NCBI GenBank assembly: GCA_964352855.1
Contig: CAYGTR010000012.1
Location: 11,562-75,561 of the forward strand
Source: Litorimonas sp964352855
Lineage (GTDB): Bacteria; Pseudomonadota; Alphaproteobacteria; Caulobacterales; Maricaulaceae
DNA: 64,000 nucleotides
Direction of reading: 5' to 3'
Shown: one piece after another, positions 26,508-35,769 of the stretch
How positions within the stretch are numbered: position 1 is the stretch's first letter
How the letters are laid out: each line of letters opens with the position of its first letter
The notes under the pieces: model-generated
Database searches by the model: none
What the model saw: only the letters and a program-made list of their open reading frames with translations
What the model was told of the DNA's origin: nothing
Program-made: the position numbers and the translations under genes

Positions 26508-26773
26508 AACGGGTATATCGTGAGAGCGTGGGCGCGGCTTAATGCGTTTTGAAAAGCGGTTCAAGCCATTTTGTCTAAGAATAGCCGCAAATTTCAGTCC
26601 GAATTCAGGGCAGGGACGTTAACCCTTCGCTTACCTCAATTTTTATCGGCTTATTACCCCTGTCTTCTAACGCGGATTTAAAGCTGTCCGTTTAGGTTAC
26701 CCCTTAATGAAGATGCAGACAGAGGCAAAGGCCCGCAACATTTTCGACATAATAAAGGCCTAGGTGGGCGTTT

Positions 26774-27799
26774 GTGAAAGTTGGTGACATGAGAGTGAAC
26801 ACGGTAAAGTCAAAGCGTTTTTTACAATTGGGTCTTTCTGCCCTGATGATGGTTGGATTGAGTGCGTGTGCTTCAACAAGTGTCGTCAAAATGACGGAAG
26901 CTGCGCCTATCACCTATAAAATCGGGCAGGGCTCAGCTCAATATGCATCTTTGACATTACCTAAGGCCAACCAACGCAAAAAGCGTCCCTCGGCTTTGCC
27001 GACATTACCGCATCAATCACAGCCTGAAACTAACACCGGGCCGAAATTTAGCTCGCGTAATGTTGATGGTGAATTATATGCGCATCAGAGAGTGGGCAAA
27101 CGCTATAAAATTGCAGGAAAAGCTTATACGCCAAAGCACGATCCTTCCTATGATGAAACAGGTATTGCCTCTTGGTATGGTGAAAAGTTTCATGGCCGTC
27201 CAACAGCGACAGGCGAAACCTATAATATGAATGATATTACAGCTGCGCACAAAACTCTGCCTTTAAATTCTATGCTCCATGTTGAAAATTTGGAAAATGG
27301 CCGAACGCTTATCGTTCGTCTGAATGATCGCGGCCCTTTTGCGGATGGTCGCATTATTGACCTCTCTAAGGCTGCAGCCAAAGCCCTCGGCACGATAGAG
27401 GGTGGTTTGGCCCGCGTCCGCGTGCGCTATATCGGGCCGGCCGATCCGAATGCAGCACAAGGCCCAATCGCAACGCCGCCTGTCTATGAAGAAGCTCCGG
27501 CTTTGACAGTTGAAGCCCCGTCTGCAGAACCTATTCCGTTTACTCCGCCATCAGCCGCTCTGCCGCGTGCTTCTCGTGATTATTTTGATGTGCCAAGACC
27601 AAGCGAAGTTGCACCAAATTATAGCCCTATCGCACCGGCAGCCCCTGTCGCGACACCTGATACCGGGCTTCCCGAAGACGGCGGACAAGTGACGCTCACG
27701 ATTAAAGGCCCCATTCATATCGCGAAATATGACGGGGAAAAGCAAAAGCCTGAATTTATAATGGCTGTTAACCGCAGAGATTATAAGACTTCCAAATAA
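26774..27799 (+). CDS. rlpA: RlpA-like septal/peptidoglycan lipoprotein (double-psi beta-barrel)
   Basis: 341 residues. The N-terminal lipoprotein signal ends at LSAC. The DPBB domain (about 130-225) begins TGIASWYGEKFHGRPTATGE and includes VRLNDRGPFADGRIIDLS, typical of RlpA lytic transglycosylases that cleave peptide-poor glycan at septa. A Pro/Ala-rich tail follows; no clear SPOR domain is visible at the C-terminus, unlike E. coli RlpA. Start GTG at 26774 or ATG at 26789; the latter gives a more usual signal peptide. A good terminator follows at 27855. Confidence 0.88.
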   Translation: MKVGDMRVNTVKSKRFLQLGLSALMMVGLSACASTSVVKMTEAAPITYKIGQGSAQYASLTLPKANQRKKRPSALPTLPHQSQPETNTGPKFSSRNVDGELYAHQRVGKRYKIAGKAYTPKHDPSYDETGIASWYGEKFHGRPTATGETYNMNDITAAHKTLPLNSMLHVENLENGRTLIVRLNDRGPFADGRIIDLSKAAAKALGTIEGGLARVRVRYIGPADPNAAQGPIATPPVYEEAPALTVEAPSAEPIPFTPPSAALPRASRDYFDVPRPSEVAPNYSPIAPAAPVATPDTGLPEDGGQVTLTIKGPIHIAKYDGEKQKPEFIMAVNRRDYKTSK

Positions 27800-27854
27800 G
27801 CTTTCTCTAATGAGCTACTTAGCAGCCTTGCGATTGCCATAAAGCTATGTGAAT

Positions 27855-27884
27855 AAAAAGGGTGTCCATTCGGGCGCCCTTTTT
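27855..27884 (+). terminator. Intrinsic terminator after rlpA
   Basis: GGGTGTCC (27860-27867) pairs with GGGCGCCC (27872-27879) over an ATTC loop with two G-U pairs, flanked by AAAAA and TTTTT. It lies 55 bp past rlpA. An in-frame GTG extension of the next gene would run through it, which argues for the later ATG there. Confidence 0.8.
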
Positions 27885-27911
27885 GATTCTAATTCGGATG
27901 TTTTGCCCGCT

Positions 27912-29054
27912 ATGAGACTATTCTCTCCTTTATTGATAACAGTTTTTGCTTTGCCCGGTTTGGCGTTTTCACAAAGTCCGGGGTTTAATACAAATGCCCC
28001 TCATGCCGCAATTATAGACTTTAATACCCAAGAAGTTCTGTTTCAAAAAGATGCAACGCGGCCTATGCCGCCTGCGTCTATGACAAAAATTATGACGGCT
28101 TTCATGGTTTTCGAAGCCCTTGAAGCAGGTCAAATTACAATGGACACAGAATTTACCGTGAGCGAGGAAGCGTGGCGCCGTGGCGGTGCAAAATCCGGCT
28201 CTTCGACCATGTTTCTGGATTTGAACTCACAAGTCCGCGTGGAAGATCTCCTTAGAGGCGTCATTGTTCAATCCGGTAATGATGCCTGCATTGTTCTGGC
28301 AGAAGGTTTAGCTGGTTCTGAAACAGCTTTTGCACAATTAATGACCCAACGTGCGCGTGAACTTGGCCTTGAGAGTGCGAATTTTTTGAATTCGACGGGT
28401 TGGCCCGATCCAGGACATGAAATCAGTGCCCTTGATTTGGCAAAGCTTGCCAATCTTATGATTAGCGAATTCCCACAACATTATGATCTTTATAGCGAAA
28501 CGAGTTTTACGTGGAACGGTATCAGCCAAAGTAATCGCAATCCCCTTCTGGGTCGTTTCACAGGCGCTGACGGTCTTAAGACCGGTCATACAGACGTTTC
28601 AGGTTACGGTCTCGTGGCATCTGCAGAGCGAGATGGAGAACGACGTATTATTGTCTTTAATGGCACAGATAGTCAGTCGGATCGTCGAAATACAGCCCTG
28701 ACACTTATGACGGCCGCTTTTACGCAATTCGAAGTCTATGACGTTTTTAAAGCTGGCGAGCAAATCGGGTCCATTGATGTTTACATGGGTAAGTCTCCCG
28801 AATTGGTAGTGTCAGCTTCAGAAGATGTAAGTGTAGGCTTGGCCCGCGTAAGTCGTTCAAATTTACGAACAGAATTACAGGCGAAAACGGCTATAGCTCC
28901 AATCGCCAAAGGAGATATTGTCGGGGATATTGTAATCTTTGAAGGTGAAAATGAACTTAAACGCATTCAGGCTGTTGCCGCCGAAGATGTGGCTGCTAAG
29001 TCTGCCTTTGGTAAAGTTTGGACGTCTTTACTCAACACAATAAGAGGCGAATAA
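27912..29054 (+). CDS. D-alanyl-D-alanine carboxypeptidase (PBP5/6 family, S11)
   Basis: Penicillin-binding enzyme trimming the terminal D-Ala of peptidoglycan peptides in the periplasm. The signal peptide MRLFSPLLITVFALPGLAFS starts at ATG 27912. Active-site motifs: SMTK (in MPPASMTKIMTAF), SGN (IVQSGNDAC) and KTG (GLKTGHTD). The C-terminal PBP5-like beta domain is present. 380 residues is normal. The stop and the tmk ATG share one base (TAATG). Confidence 0.94.
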   Translation: MRLFSPLLITVFALPGLAFSQSPGFNTNAPHAAIIDFNTQEVLFQKDATRPMPPASMTKIMTAFMVFEALEAGQITMDTEFTVSEEAWRRGGAKSGSSTMFLDLNSQVRVEDLLRGVIVQSGNDACIVLAEGLAGSETAFAQLMTQRARELGLESANFLNSTGWPDPGHEISALDLAKLANLMISEFPQHYDLYSETSFTWNGISQSNRNPLLGRFTGADGLKTGHTDVSGYGLVASAERDGERRIIVFNGTDSQSDRRNTALTLMTAAFTQFEVYDVFKAGEQIGSIDVYMGKSPELVVSASEDVSVGLARVSRSNLRTELQAKTAIAPIAKGDIVGDIVIFEGENELKRIQAVAAEDVAAKSAFGKVWTSLLNTIRGE

Positions 29055-29713
29055 TGGAAACCGGCCAATTTATTACATTTGAAGGTGGCGAAGGCGCGGG
29101 CAAATCCACGCAGGCGAAGTTGTTGAGCGAAGCCCTTGAAAGTGCGGGTATTGAAACCCTGCTGACTCGTGAGCCCGGTGGCACATTTGGGGCTGAGGCC
29201 ATTCGCAAACTTGTTTTGACAGGCACACATGAGCGTTGGTCAGGCATGACGGAACTCCTCTTGATGTATGCGGCGCGTCTTGACCATGTCGAAAAATTGA
29301 TAAAACCTGCCCTCGCGCGTGGCGTTTGGGTGATTAGCGATCGTTTTGCAGATTCGAGTTTGGCGTATCAAGGCTATGCCAGGGGTTTAGGCCCACAAAA
29401 GGTCAAGGCTTTGCATGATGTTGTAATGAGTGGGTTCGAGCCTAATCTCACAATTCTTTTTGATATAGACCCGATCCTTGCACAAAAACGGGTAGAGACG
29501 CGGGGTGAGGATTTATCGCGGTTCGACAAGGAGAGCATTGAATTTCATAATTTATTGCGAGATGCATTTTTGGATATCGCCAATGAAAATGAAAAACGGT
29601 TCTTTACACTCGATGCCGGCGCGAGCCGGGATGCGGTGCAATCGCGCATCATATATGCACTGACGACGCGTTATCCTCAATTGGCGGGTAAGCTTAGCAG
29701 CGCCAACGGTTAA
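29054..29713 (+). CDS. tmk: Thymidylate kinase
   Basis: Phosphorylates dTMP to dTDP. P-loop FEGGEGAGKSTQA, DR(Y/F) motif ISDRFADSSLAYQG and TREPGG are diagnostic. 219 residues from ATG 29054, which overlaps the carboxypeptidase stop; an upstream in-frame start at 29018 is unnecessary. Pairs with holB one base downstream, a common bacterial order. Confidence 0.97.
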   Translation: METGQFITFEGGEGAGKSTQAKLLSEALESAGIETLLTREPGGTFGAEAIRKLVLTGTHERWSGMTELLLMYAARLDHVEKLIKPALARGVWVISDRFADSSLAYQGYARGLGPQKVKALHDVVMSGFEPNLTILFDIDPILAQKRVETRGEDLSRFDKESIEFHNLLRDAFLDIANENEKRFFTLDAGASRDAVQSRIIYALTTRYPQLAGKLSSANG

Positions 29714-29714
29714 T

Positions 29715-30779
29715 ATGGCGCGTGGGTTTGAAACCGAAGATGTGCCTGAGTCAGACCGTGCGCCCGGTTGTCCGCATCCCAGAGAAACATATGATCTCTT
29801 AGGACATAAGGAAGCTGAAAAGCGGTTTATCCAAGCCAAGGAAAGCGGTCGCTTACATCATGCTTGGCTCCTCACAGGCCCGCCCGGAATAGGTAAAGCC
29901 ACATTAGCCTATCGCATGGCACGCTCCCTCTTAGGGGGGAAGTCTTTAATGGCGGATAGCCTCAACATTCCAAAATCTGATCCTGTTGCACAGCGGATAG
30001 AAAGCCGAGGTCATGGAAACCTATTTGTCGTGAACCGCCCTTGGGACTCTAAAACAAAGAAATTCAAACAAGATATTCCGGTTGATACAATTCGTTCCAT
30101 CGGCGGATTCTTACAAGGCACGCCTGCCGAAGATGGTGAGCGTCGCATCGTGATAATTGATAGCGCTGACGACCTGAATACAAATGCCGAAAATGCTTTG
30201 CTGAAAATGCTAGAAGAGCCGCCCTCTCGGACGATCATAATATTGCTATCGTCATCACCCGGACGATTGTTGCCTACCATTCGGTCACGATGTTTAAGCG
30301 TTGCGTTGAAAGCTGTGCCGCAAAATGATATTCGGCACTGGTTGGAAGCGCAAGGCAGTGGATCTCCTGAAATGGTAGAGGCTTGCGCACGTCTCAGTCG
30401 CGGCGGCCCGGGTAAGGCTGTCGCCCTTGCACAAAATGCAAAAGAGGTTTTGATGCCTCTAAAGCGGTTTATGGACTCCTTATCGGGTGGTCGCGACAGC
30501 GTTGATATGGCGATTGCAAAATCACTGGCGCCGCAAACATCAGCGGTCGCTAGGGCTTTGTTCTGGGATGTTTTGGAAGACAGTGTGCAAGCCTGTGCCA
30601 TATATTCCCAAACAGGGGTTTGGGAGGGAGCTTTTGCGGCACCAACCCTCGTGAAATCACCTGAAAAATGGGTGGACGCTTGGAACACGATCCGCGACCA
30701 AAAGACGGTTGAAGCTGCAATTAATACCGATAAAACAGCAACGATGTTAAATACGTTGAGTGCGGTTAGAGCTGCCTAA
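29715..30779 (+). CDS. holB: DNA polymerase III delta' subunit
   Basis: Clamp-loader subunit. 354 residues: AAA+ P-loop LLTGPPGIGKATLAYRMA, a sensor-like segment, and LLKMLEEPPSRTIIILLSS typical of delta'/gamma proteins. The C-terminal collar domain is poorly conserved as usual. The tmk-holB-tatD order is common in proteobacteria. The stop overlaps the tatD ATG by one base. Confidence 0.95.
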   Translation: MARGFETEDVPESDRAPGCPHPRETYDLLGHKEAEKRFIQAKESGRLHHAWLLTGPPGIGKATLAYRMARSLLGGKSLMADSLNIPKSDPVAQRIESRGHGNLFVVNRPWDSKTKKFKQDIPVDTIRSIGGFLQGTPAEDGERRIVIIDSADDLNTNAENALLKMLEEPPSRTIIILLSSSPGRLLPTIRSRCLSVALKAVPQNDIRHWLEAQGSGSPEMVEACARLSRGGPGKAVALAQNAKEVLMPLKRFMDSLSGGRDSVDMAIAKSLAPQTSAVARALFWDVLEDSVQACAIYSQTGVWEGAFAAPTLVKSPEKWVDAWNTIRDQKTVEAAINTDKTATMLNTLSAVRAA

Positions 30780-31570
30780 TGCTGATAGATAGTCATGTAA
30801 ATCTTCACGGCGAAAAATTCGCTGATGATCTGCCTGAGGTGATTGAGCGCGCAAAAGACGCGGGCATAAAGGGTATGCTTAATATCTGCTGCAATATAAA
30901 AGATTACCAGGCCACTTTGGATATTGCTAATTTGTCTGACGCTATTTGGGGCAGTATAGGCACACATCCACATGACGCGAAAGATAACCCTGATATTACA
31001 GCAGAGCAGCTGATCACAATGGCAGAACATCCCAAAATGATTGGCATAGGTGAAACGGGATTTGATTTCCATTACGGGTACAGTTCTGAGGCAGAACAAA
31101 CATATAATTTTCAAGCCCATATTGAGGCTGCACGCGAGTTGCAATTACCACTTATTATTCATACGCGGGAAGCAGACGCTCTGATGGCAAAGACACTTGA
31201 CCGCGAAATGGCAAAAGGCGCGTTTCCGGCCCTAATGCATTGTTACACATCCGGGCCTGAGCTTGCGAAGGACGCGGCTGAAATGGGCCTCTATTTTTCT
31301 GTCTCCGGTATCGTCACATTTAAGAACGCCCATAACGTGAGGGCCATTGTGGAAGCGATGCCTGGTGAGCGGATCATGATTGAAACGGATTGTCCTTATC
31401 TTGCACCCGTGCCTTACCGCGGTCGCCGAAATGAACCCGCTTATGTTCACGAAGTTTGCCAAGGCCTCGCCGAAACAAAAGGCTGGTCTTATGCAGAGAC
31501 AGCCGAGAAAACGACAGATGCTTTTTTCAACTTATTCCAAAAAGCGGATAGAGATTTGCTGTGGGACTAA
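30779..31570 (+). CDS. TatD-family metal-dependent hydrolase/DNase
   Basis: 263 residues, amidohydrolase-like barrel. MLIDSHVNLH carries the usual HxH metal pair as HVN, so the second His is Asn. GIGETGFDFHYG, LIIHTREAD and IETDCPYLAP are further signatures. YcfH/TatD proteins act as 3'-5' exonuclease or deacylase-like enzymes; the exact substrate is unsettled. Lies between holB and the PhnP-like gene, with overlaps on both sides. The replaced His in the first motif is worth noting. Confidence 0.88.
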   Translation: MLIDSHVNLHGEKFADDLPEVIERAKDAGIKGMLNICCNIKDYQATLDIANLSDAIWGSIGTHPHDAKDNPDITAEQLITMAEHPKMIGIGETGFDFHYGYSSEAEQTYNFQAHIEAARELQLPLIIHTREADALMAKTLDREMAKGAFPALMHCYTSGPELAKDAAEMGLYFSVSGIVTFKNAHNVRAIVEAMPGERIMIETDCPYLAPVPYRGRRNEPAYVHEVCQGLAETKGWSYAETAEKTTDAFFNLFQKADRDLLWD

Positions 31571-32379
31571 GAGCTGTCATTTTAGGGTGTGGCTCTTCGG
31601 GCGGCGTGCCACGTGTCGGGGGGGATTGGGGGGCGTGTAATCCAAATAACTCTAAAAATAAAAGGTCTCGATCTTCACTTTATGTTGAATATTGGGAAGG
31701 CGATGTCATGCCGTCCCAAAAAGAACGAACCTCTGTCTTGATAGATACTAGTCCTGATTTGAGAGAACAATTTTTAGAGGCAAAGATTGAACGTCTCGAT
31801 GCTGTATTGTTTACCCATGAACATGCGGATCAAAGCCATGGTATAGACGACCTTCGTGCCATTGCTTATCGCATGCGCAAACAAATCCCAACCTATATGG
31901 ATGAGAACACAAAATCTCATGTTCATACGCGGTTTCATTATTGTTTTGAAATGCCTGAAGGTCGCGTGCATCCACCTATTTTGGAGCTGCAACCCCTGAT
32001 GAAGGGCGGAGATAAGATTGACATTCAAGGGACTTCCGGGACACTTGGTATTAAAGTTTTACAGTTGAGCCATGGCCCGACACCCTCATTAGGCTTTGTT
32101 TTTAATGGTCAACTAGCCTATGCTCCCGACGTCTGGGACATACCCAAAGAGGCGATGCGGGACATTGAAGGAGTTGATACATTTATTGTTGATGCTCTGC
32201 GTTACAATGACCACCCAACCCATGCCAATGCCGACAAAACACTGTCTTGGTTGGCACAAACGCGCGCAAGAAGAGGCATTCTGACAAATCTCCATATTGA
32301 TATGGATTATGAGGCTTTATCAGCAGAGCTGCCACCAATCGCCGTTCCGGCTTATGATGGGATGGAAATTATCATTTAG
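31561..32379 (+). CDS. PhnP-like MBL-fold metallohydrolase
   Basis: 272 residues. LGCGSSGGVPRVGGDWG at the N-terminus and the metal motif FTHEHADQSHGIDDLR place it with PhnP-type phosphodiesterases, often found next to tatD in alphaproteobacteria. GTG start at 31561 overlaps the tatD end by ten bases. The physiological substrate is not known; there is no phn cluster here. The stop codon overlaps that of the convergent histidine phosphatase (TTAG). Confidence 0.9.
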   Translation: MGLRAVILGCGSSGGVPRVGGDWGACNPNNSKNKRSRSSLYVEYWEGDVMPSQKERTSVLIDTSPDLREQFLEAKIERLDAVLFTHEHADQSHGIDDLRAIAYRMRKQIPTYMDENTKSHVHTRFHYCFEMPEGRVHPPILELQPLMKGGDKIDIQGTSGTLGIKVLQLSHGPTPSLGFVFNGQLAYAPDVWDIPKEAMRDIEGVDTFIVDALRYNDHPTHANADKTLSWLAQTRARRGILTNLHIDMDYEALSAELPPIAVPAYDGMEIII

Positions 32380-32966
32380 GGTAGTGGAGGTCTGATGCCC
32401 CAATAATCCAAGGTCCACTTTCCTTCATTGAAAGCAAAACGGCTCACGGAACCTGTCTTCATTTTTCGATCTTCAGCTACCACTGATAGTGCGTCCAACA
32501 AGAAACGCGCAACGCCATTACTGGTCACCACGAGTGTATTATGGGATTGTATGTTATCAATGAAATCTGCCCATGCCTGACGATAAAAATTTGGATCGAC
32601 ACTCCATCCATCAGGGACGATTGTTCTTTCGTCCCAGTCTTTTATCGTTTGAGCACCGATACGTTCAATAACATCAATTTCAGGCCTGTTTTCATCCGGG
32701 CCGTAATCAATTTCTCTCAAAAACTCGGCGTTTTGAATGGCCACTTTATGCCCACCGCAAATCGCTTCTGCGGTTTGCATTGTTCGCTTAAGTGGAGAAC
32801 TAAAACATGCCTCCAAAGCTATGGAGTCAAACGCATCTGCCAATATTGCAGCCTGAATTTGCCCACTGTTCGAGAGAGGAATATCCGTTCGGCCGCCGAC
32901 ACGCCTTACAACATCACCCTTATCAAAGGTATTTCCATGCCGAACAACGTAGAGCGTTTTTTTCAT
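32376..32966 (-). CDS. Histidine-phosphatase-superfamily protein with altered second catalytic motif
   Basis: 196 residues. The phospho-accepting RHG motif is intact in VVRHGNTFD, and LKRTMQTAEAI and EIDYGPDE follow as in phosphoglycerate-mutase-like enzymes. Near the C-terminus, where the family usually has a catalytic His (VVSHGG-like), this one reads VVTSNGVARFLL. It may thus have low or changed activity. Overlaps kdsB by four bases, so cotranscribed with the CMP-KDO genes; function unknown. Confidence 0.82.
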   Translation of the reverse strand: MKKTLYVVRHGNTFDKGDVVRRVGGRTDIPLSNSGQIQAAILADAFDSIALEACFSSPLKRTMQTAEAICGGHKVAIQNAEFLREIDYGPDENRPEIDVIERIGAQTIKDWDERTIVPDGWSVDPNFYRQAWADFIDNIQSHNTLVVTSNGVARFLLDALSVVAEDRKMKTGSVSRFAFNEGKWTLDYWGIRPPLP

Positions 32967-33769
32967 GATGGCGCGAGTAAGGCTTCTGCCCGTGCTAAAT
33001 CCTCAGGCGTATCAATACCGGAAATAGCAATATCTGCAGGTTCCACAGCGACACATCCAATTGTCATGCCGTTTTCAAGACATCGTAACTGTTCTAACCC
33101 CTCTAGCGCCTCCCACTGGCCCTGCGGCAAGGCAACGAAGCGCTCAAGCGCAACCTTCCGAAACCCATATAGACCGATATGGCGACAGACAGGAGAGAGG
33201 TGGTGTGTGGTCCTGAGTGACTCCTCATGACGAATAGCAGGTATAATGTTTTTAGAGAACCAAAGCGCTTTCCCATCTTTATTAGCCACAAGAGTTGTGC
33301 CACTGAAAGGTGTCGTTTTTTTATGTTCTCTAAGCGTATCTAATTCCGGCCAACTGAGTTTTATATAAGGTGTCGCGACATCAAAGTTTGGATTTGATTT
33401 AAGCGCGTTTATAACGGCAACAATATATGAAACGGGTGTGAAAGGCGCGTCACCTTGCAGGTTGACGATGGTGTCAATTGCGCTGCTGGTCTCACGCTCA
33501 TAGGCCTGACTGGCAGCCAATGCACGGTCGCTGCCTGTCGGTAAATCCGTATCCGTCATCACGCAGTCAATATTTTGGGCCTGACAATGTTCCAAAATTC
33601 GTGCGTCATCTGTTGCAACAAAAGCCACTGTATTGCCGATTATATCAGCTGCGTCTTGTGCATTTTTAGCGGTGCGCGCGACCATGCTCATGTTGCCTAG
33701 CATAGCGAGGGGTTTGCCCGGAAATCGCGTGGAGCCATATCTGGCAGGGACGATAATCGCGTTAGACAT
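32963..33769 (-). CDS. kdsB: 3-deoxy-manno-octulosonate cytidylyltransferase
   Basis: Activates KDO to CMP-KDO for lipopolysaccharide core synthesis. IIVPARYGSTRFPGKPLA is the nucleotide-binding N-terminus; NLQGDAPF holds the metal-binding Asp. The KdsB-type C-terminus has HIGLYGFRK. 268 residues, slightly above the usual 250. Overlaps kdsD by eight bases and the phosphatase gene by four. KDO pathway context is clear. Confidence 0.95.
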   Translation of the reverse strand: MSNAIIVPARYGSTRFPGKPLAMLGNMSMVARTAKNAQDAADIIGNTVAFVATDDARILEHCQAQNIDCVMTDTDLPTGSDRALAASQAYERETSSAIDTIVNLQGDAPFTPVSYIVAVINALKSNPNFDVATPYIKLSWPELDTLREHKKTTPFSGTTLVANKDGKALWFSKNIIPAIRHEESLRTTHHLSPVCRHIGLYGFRKVALERFVALPQGQWEALEGLEQLRCLENGMTIGCVAVEPADIAISGIDTPEDLARAEALLAPS

Positions 33770-34730
33770 ATCCGGCTGCCAGCAAGGTTTTTAAGTCAAT
33801 TAACGCCAAGGGCATGCCGTCTTTCACGACATAAGCATTCGCAATGCGACGTTCTGTGAAGACATCTATAACATCGCCCATCGTCTCACTCAGCGAGACG
33901 GCAAAAGGTTTAGGAGTCATAATGTCAAAGGCTGTTTTTTCAAAGAAGTCCGATGTCATGGCGCGACGTAAATCACCATCCGTTACAATGCCGATCAGTA
34001 AGCCATTGTTATCTTGCACGCCCACACAACCATATCCGCCTTCTGTAATAGCCAGCACGGTCTCCTGCATAGAAGCTTGTGAATGAATAAGGGGATTGCC
34101 GATAGAGCTGCGTTCCATCCAATCCTTAACGCTTTGAAGCCGCAGCCCTAATTTACCTCCGGGATGGCGGCGGCCGAAATCTTCGGACGTAAAGCCACGC
34201 TCTTGCATGACAGAGACAACCAAAGCATCACCCAGAGCCAAACTATTCGTTGTGGAGGTCGTTGGAGCCAAACCATTCGGGCAGGCCTCAGCGACATTGG
34301 GTAATATTAAGCTGACAGCCGCAGCTTTGGCTAAAGAAGAGTTGGGCTTTGACGTTATGGCGATAACCGGCACATCTTCCTTCGCTGCATAATTCAATAC
34401 GTCAGTGAGCTCACGACTTTCGCCAGAGTTTGAGAGCGCGAGGAGGGCAGAGCCTTTCGTAATCATGCCCAGATCACCATGACTGGCTTCTGTCGGGTGG
34501 AGGAAGAAGGCAGGTGTTCCCGTGGAGGCAAAACTCGCGGCTATTTTTTGTCCGATATGACCGGATTTTCCCACGCCGACAATAATAAGGTATCCGGAAG
34601 AGTTTTGAATAATTTCAATAGCTTTTGCAAAACTCTTCGTATCAATAAACGCTGCAAGCTCTGTCAGGCCGTCGCGTTCTTTCAAAATAACGTCTCGTGC
34701 AAAATCAGCTATGGTTTCAGATCGGCTCAT
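33762..34730 (-). CDS. kdsD: D-arabinose-5-phosphate isomerase (KdsD/KpsF family)
   Basis: Converts ribulose-5-P to arabinose-5-P, the KDO precursor. SIS domain (about 35-180): VGVGKSGHIGQKIAASFAST and HPTEASHGDLG. Two CBS domains follow (about 205-322). ATG 34730 (MSRSETIADF) is preferred; a TTG ten codons upstream is in frame. Next to kdsB, which supports the role. The tyrosine recombinase ends only 36 bp upstream on the same strand, so the kds promoter may lie inside or beyond it. Confidence 0.93.
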   Translation of the reverse strand: MSRSETIADFARDVILKERDGLTELAAFIDTKSFAKAIEIIQNSSGYLIIVGVGKSGHIGQKIAASFASTGTPAFFLHPTEASHGDLGMITKGSALLALSNSGESRELTDVLNYAAKEDVPVIAITSKPNSSLAKAAAVSLILPNVAEACPNGLAPTTSTTNSLALGDALVVSVMQERGFTSEDFGRRHPGGKLGLRLQSVKDWMERSSIGNPLIHSQASMQETVLAITEGGYGCVGVQDNNGLLIGIVTDGDLRRAMTSDFFEKTAFDIMTPKPFAVSLSETMGDVIDVFTERRIANAYVVKDGMPLALIDLKTLLAAGYV

Positions 34731-34766
34731 AGAGGCTCTATAAAGGCTGCGTGCGTTCAAAACGAG

Positions 34767-35732
34767 CTAAAACTTTAGCCTTTGGATTTCTGTGACTTTC
34801 GCCACGTCTTTTGTGCGGTCATAGAGCTTAGTCGTTGTCGAGTTGGAATGATTAGCCATGATACGAGCATCCTCAAGACTGCCGCCATTATTGAGATACG
34901 TCGTAATACCTGTCGCGCGAAAACTGTGATTGCCGATGTCACGGTGAACGCCGGCGGCGAGGGCGCGTTTTCGCACCATCCGCCAAGACGAATTACGGTC
35001 AAAGGCATTGCCGTTCAGTTTGCCATTGCGGCCTGTACAAGATTGAAAAATCAAAGCGTTAGGCTGATTCATGAGACCTGTTTCTTGTAAGTATTCATCC
35101 ATCATGGCTTCAAGGTCAGGGTGAACCGGCATTTCATGGCGTTTAGAGCCTTTTTCTTCACCGATAAGCCACCTCTGATCGCCCCGAAGCTCATAATCCC
35201 GCACTTTGAGCGCTAATGCCGCTGAGACACGAAAAAACGAATAAACCATAAGGCCAATCAAGGCGCGATCTCGCAGATCAATCTCACGCATACGCGGAAT
35301 GCTGTCCAAAATTTGACGCACTTGGTTTGATACGATGACAGGCGTTTTACCTGTGCCGCTGCTGGAGCGCGGCAATTTCACAGCCTTCGCAGGATTAACG
35401 GACAAGACGCCACGCACGACACAGCTGTCAAAGAACATTCTGACTGCGGATAAATACTGCCTGAGGCTTGCTGTGCCATAGCCTTTAGCCAAAGTCGTGA
35501 CGTTGAAGTCTTGGACATGCGTAGGCTCAATATCTAAGACATCGGTTATGCCCAGGCCTTCACAGTGCTCGAAAAACAATCTCAAGCCGTTCGAATACGC
35601 CTCATTTGTGTTTGCGTTGATGTTAAGCGCAAAGAATTCTGCATAAGCCGCCGTCATCTTGCTACCATTGCGCACAACAAATTGTGGCGGTATGTATGAC
35701 GACGGATCAGAAGAGTGGCGCGGTGCAATCAT
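34767..35732 (-). CDS. Tyrosine-type recombinase/integrase, apparently intact
   Basis: 321 residues. The N-terminal SAM-like core-binding domain (about 25-105) contains NTNEAYSNGLRLFFEHCEG. The catalytic domain has Arg in YSFFRVSAALAL, Lys in EEKGSKRHEMP, HSFRATG (HxxR), a second His in MANHSNSTTTKLY, and the Tyr nucleophile in that LYDR. All six catalytic positions appear present. The start ATG at 35732 is preceded by GTGAGGG; a longer frame crosses the inverted repeat at 35770-35801. No other mobile genes flank it, so it may be a lone or remnant integrase. Confidence 0.9.
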   Translation of the reverse strand: MIAPRHSSDPSSYIPPQFVVRNGSKMTAAYAEFFALNINANTNEAYSNGLRLFFEHCEGLGITDVLDIEPTHVQDFNVTTLAKGYGTASLRQYLSAVRMFFDSCVVRGVLSVNPAKAVKLPRSSSGTGKTPVIVSNQVRQILDSIPRMREIDLRDRALIGLMVYSFFRVSAALALKVRDYELRGDQRWLIGEEKGSKRHEMPVHPDLEAMMDEYLQETGLMNQPNALIFQSCTGRNGKLNGNAFDRNSSWRMVRKRALAAGVHRDIGNHSFRATGITTYLNNGGSLEDARIMANHSNSTTTKLYDRTKDVAKVTEIQRLKF

Positions 35733-35769
35733 GTAAACCCTCACGTAGAAACTGCATATGCTATATATA

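Larger units (their letters stand above)
26251..26773. other. 523-bp non-coding stretch holding an assembly gap and a split tRNA gene
   Basis: Contains ten Ns (26361-26370). To the right of them is low-complexity sequence, with A/T runs around 26390-26415 and a run of G just before 26430, that looks like a poor contig end. The tRNA-Ser pieces lie on both sides. From 26508 to 26773 I see no gene; this stretch is upstream of rlpA and probably holds its promoter. Confidence 0.7.

Noticed and set aside
26345..26542. Plus-strand open frame crossing the 10-N gap
   Set aside because: It runs through undetermined bases, a G homopolymer and the antisense of tRNA-Ser; it has no homology and no ribosome-binding site.
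27849..27911. N-terminal extension of the D,D-carboxypeptidase from a GTG
   Set aside because: It would be translated through the rlpA terminator, and a proper signal peptide begins at ATG 27912.
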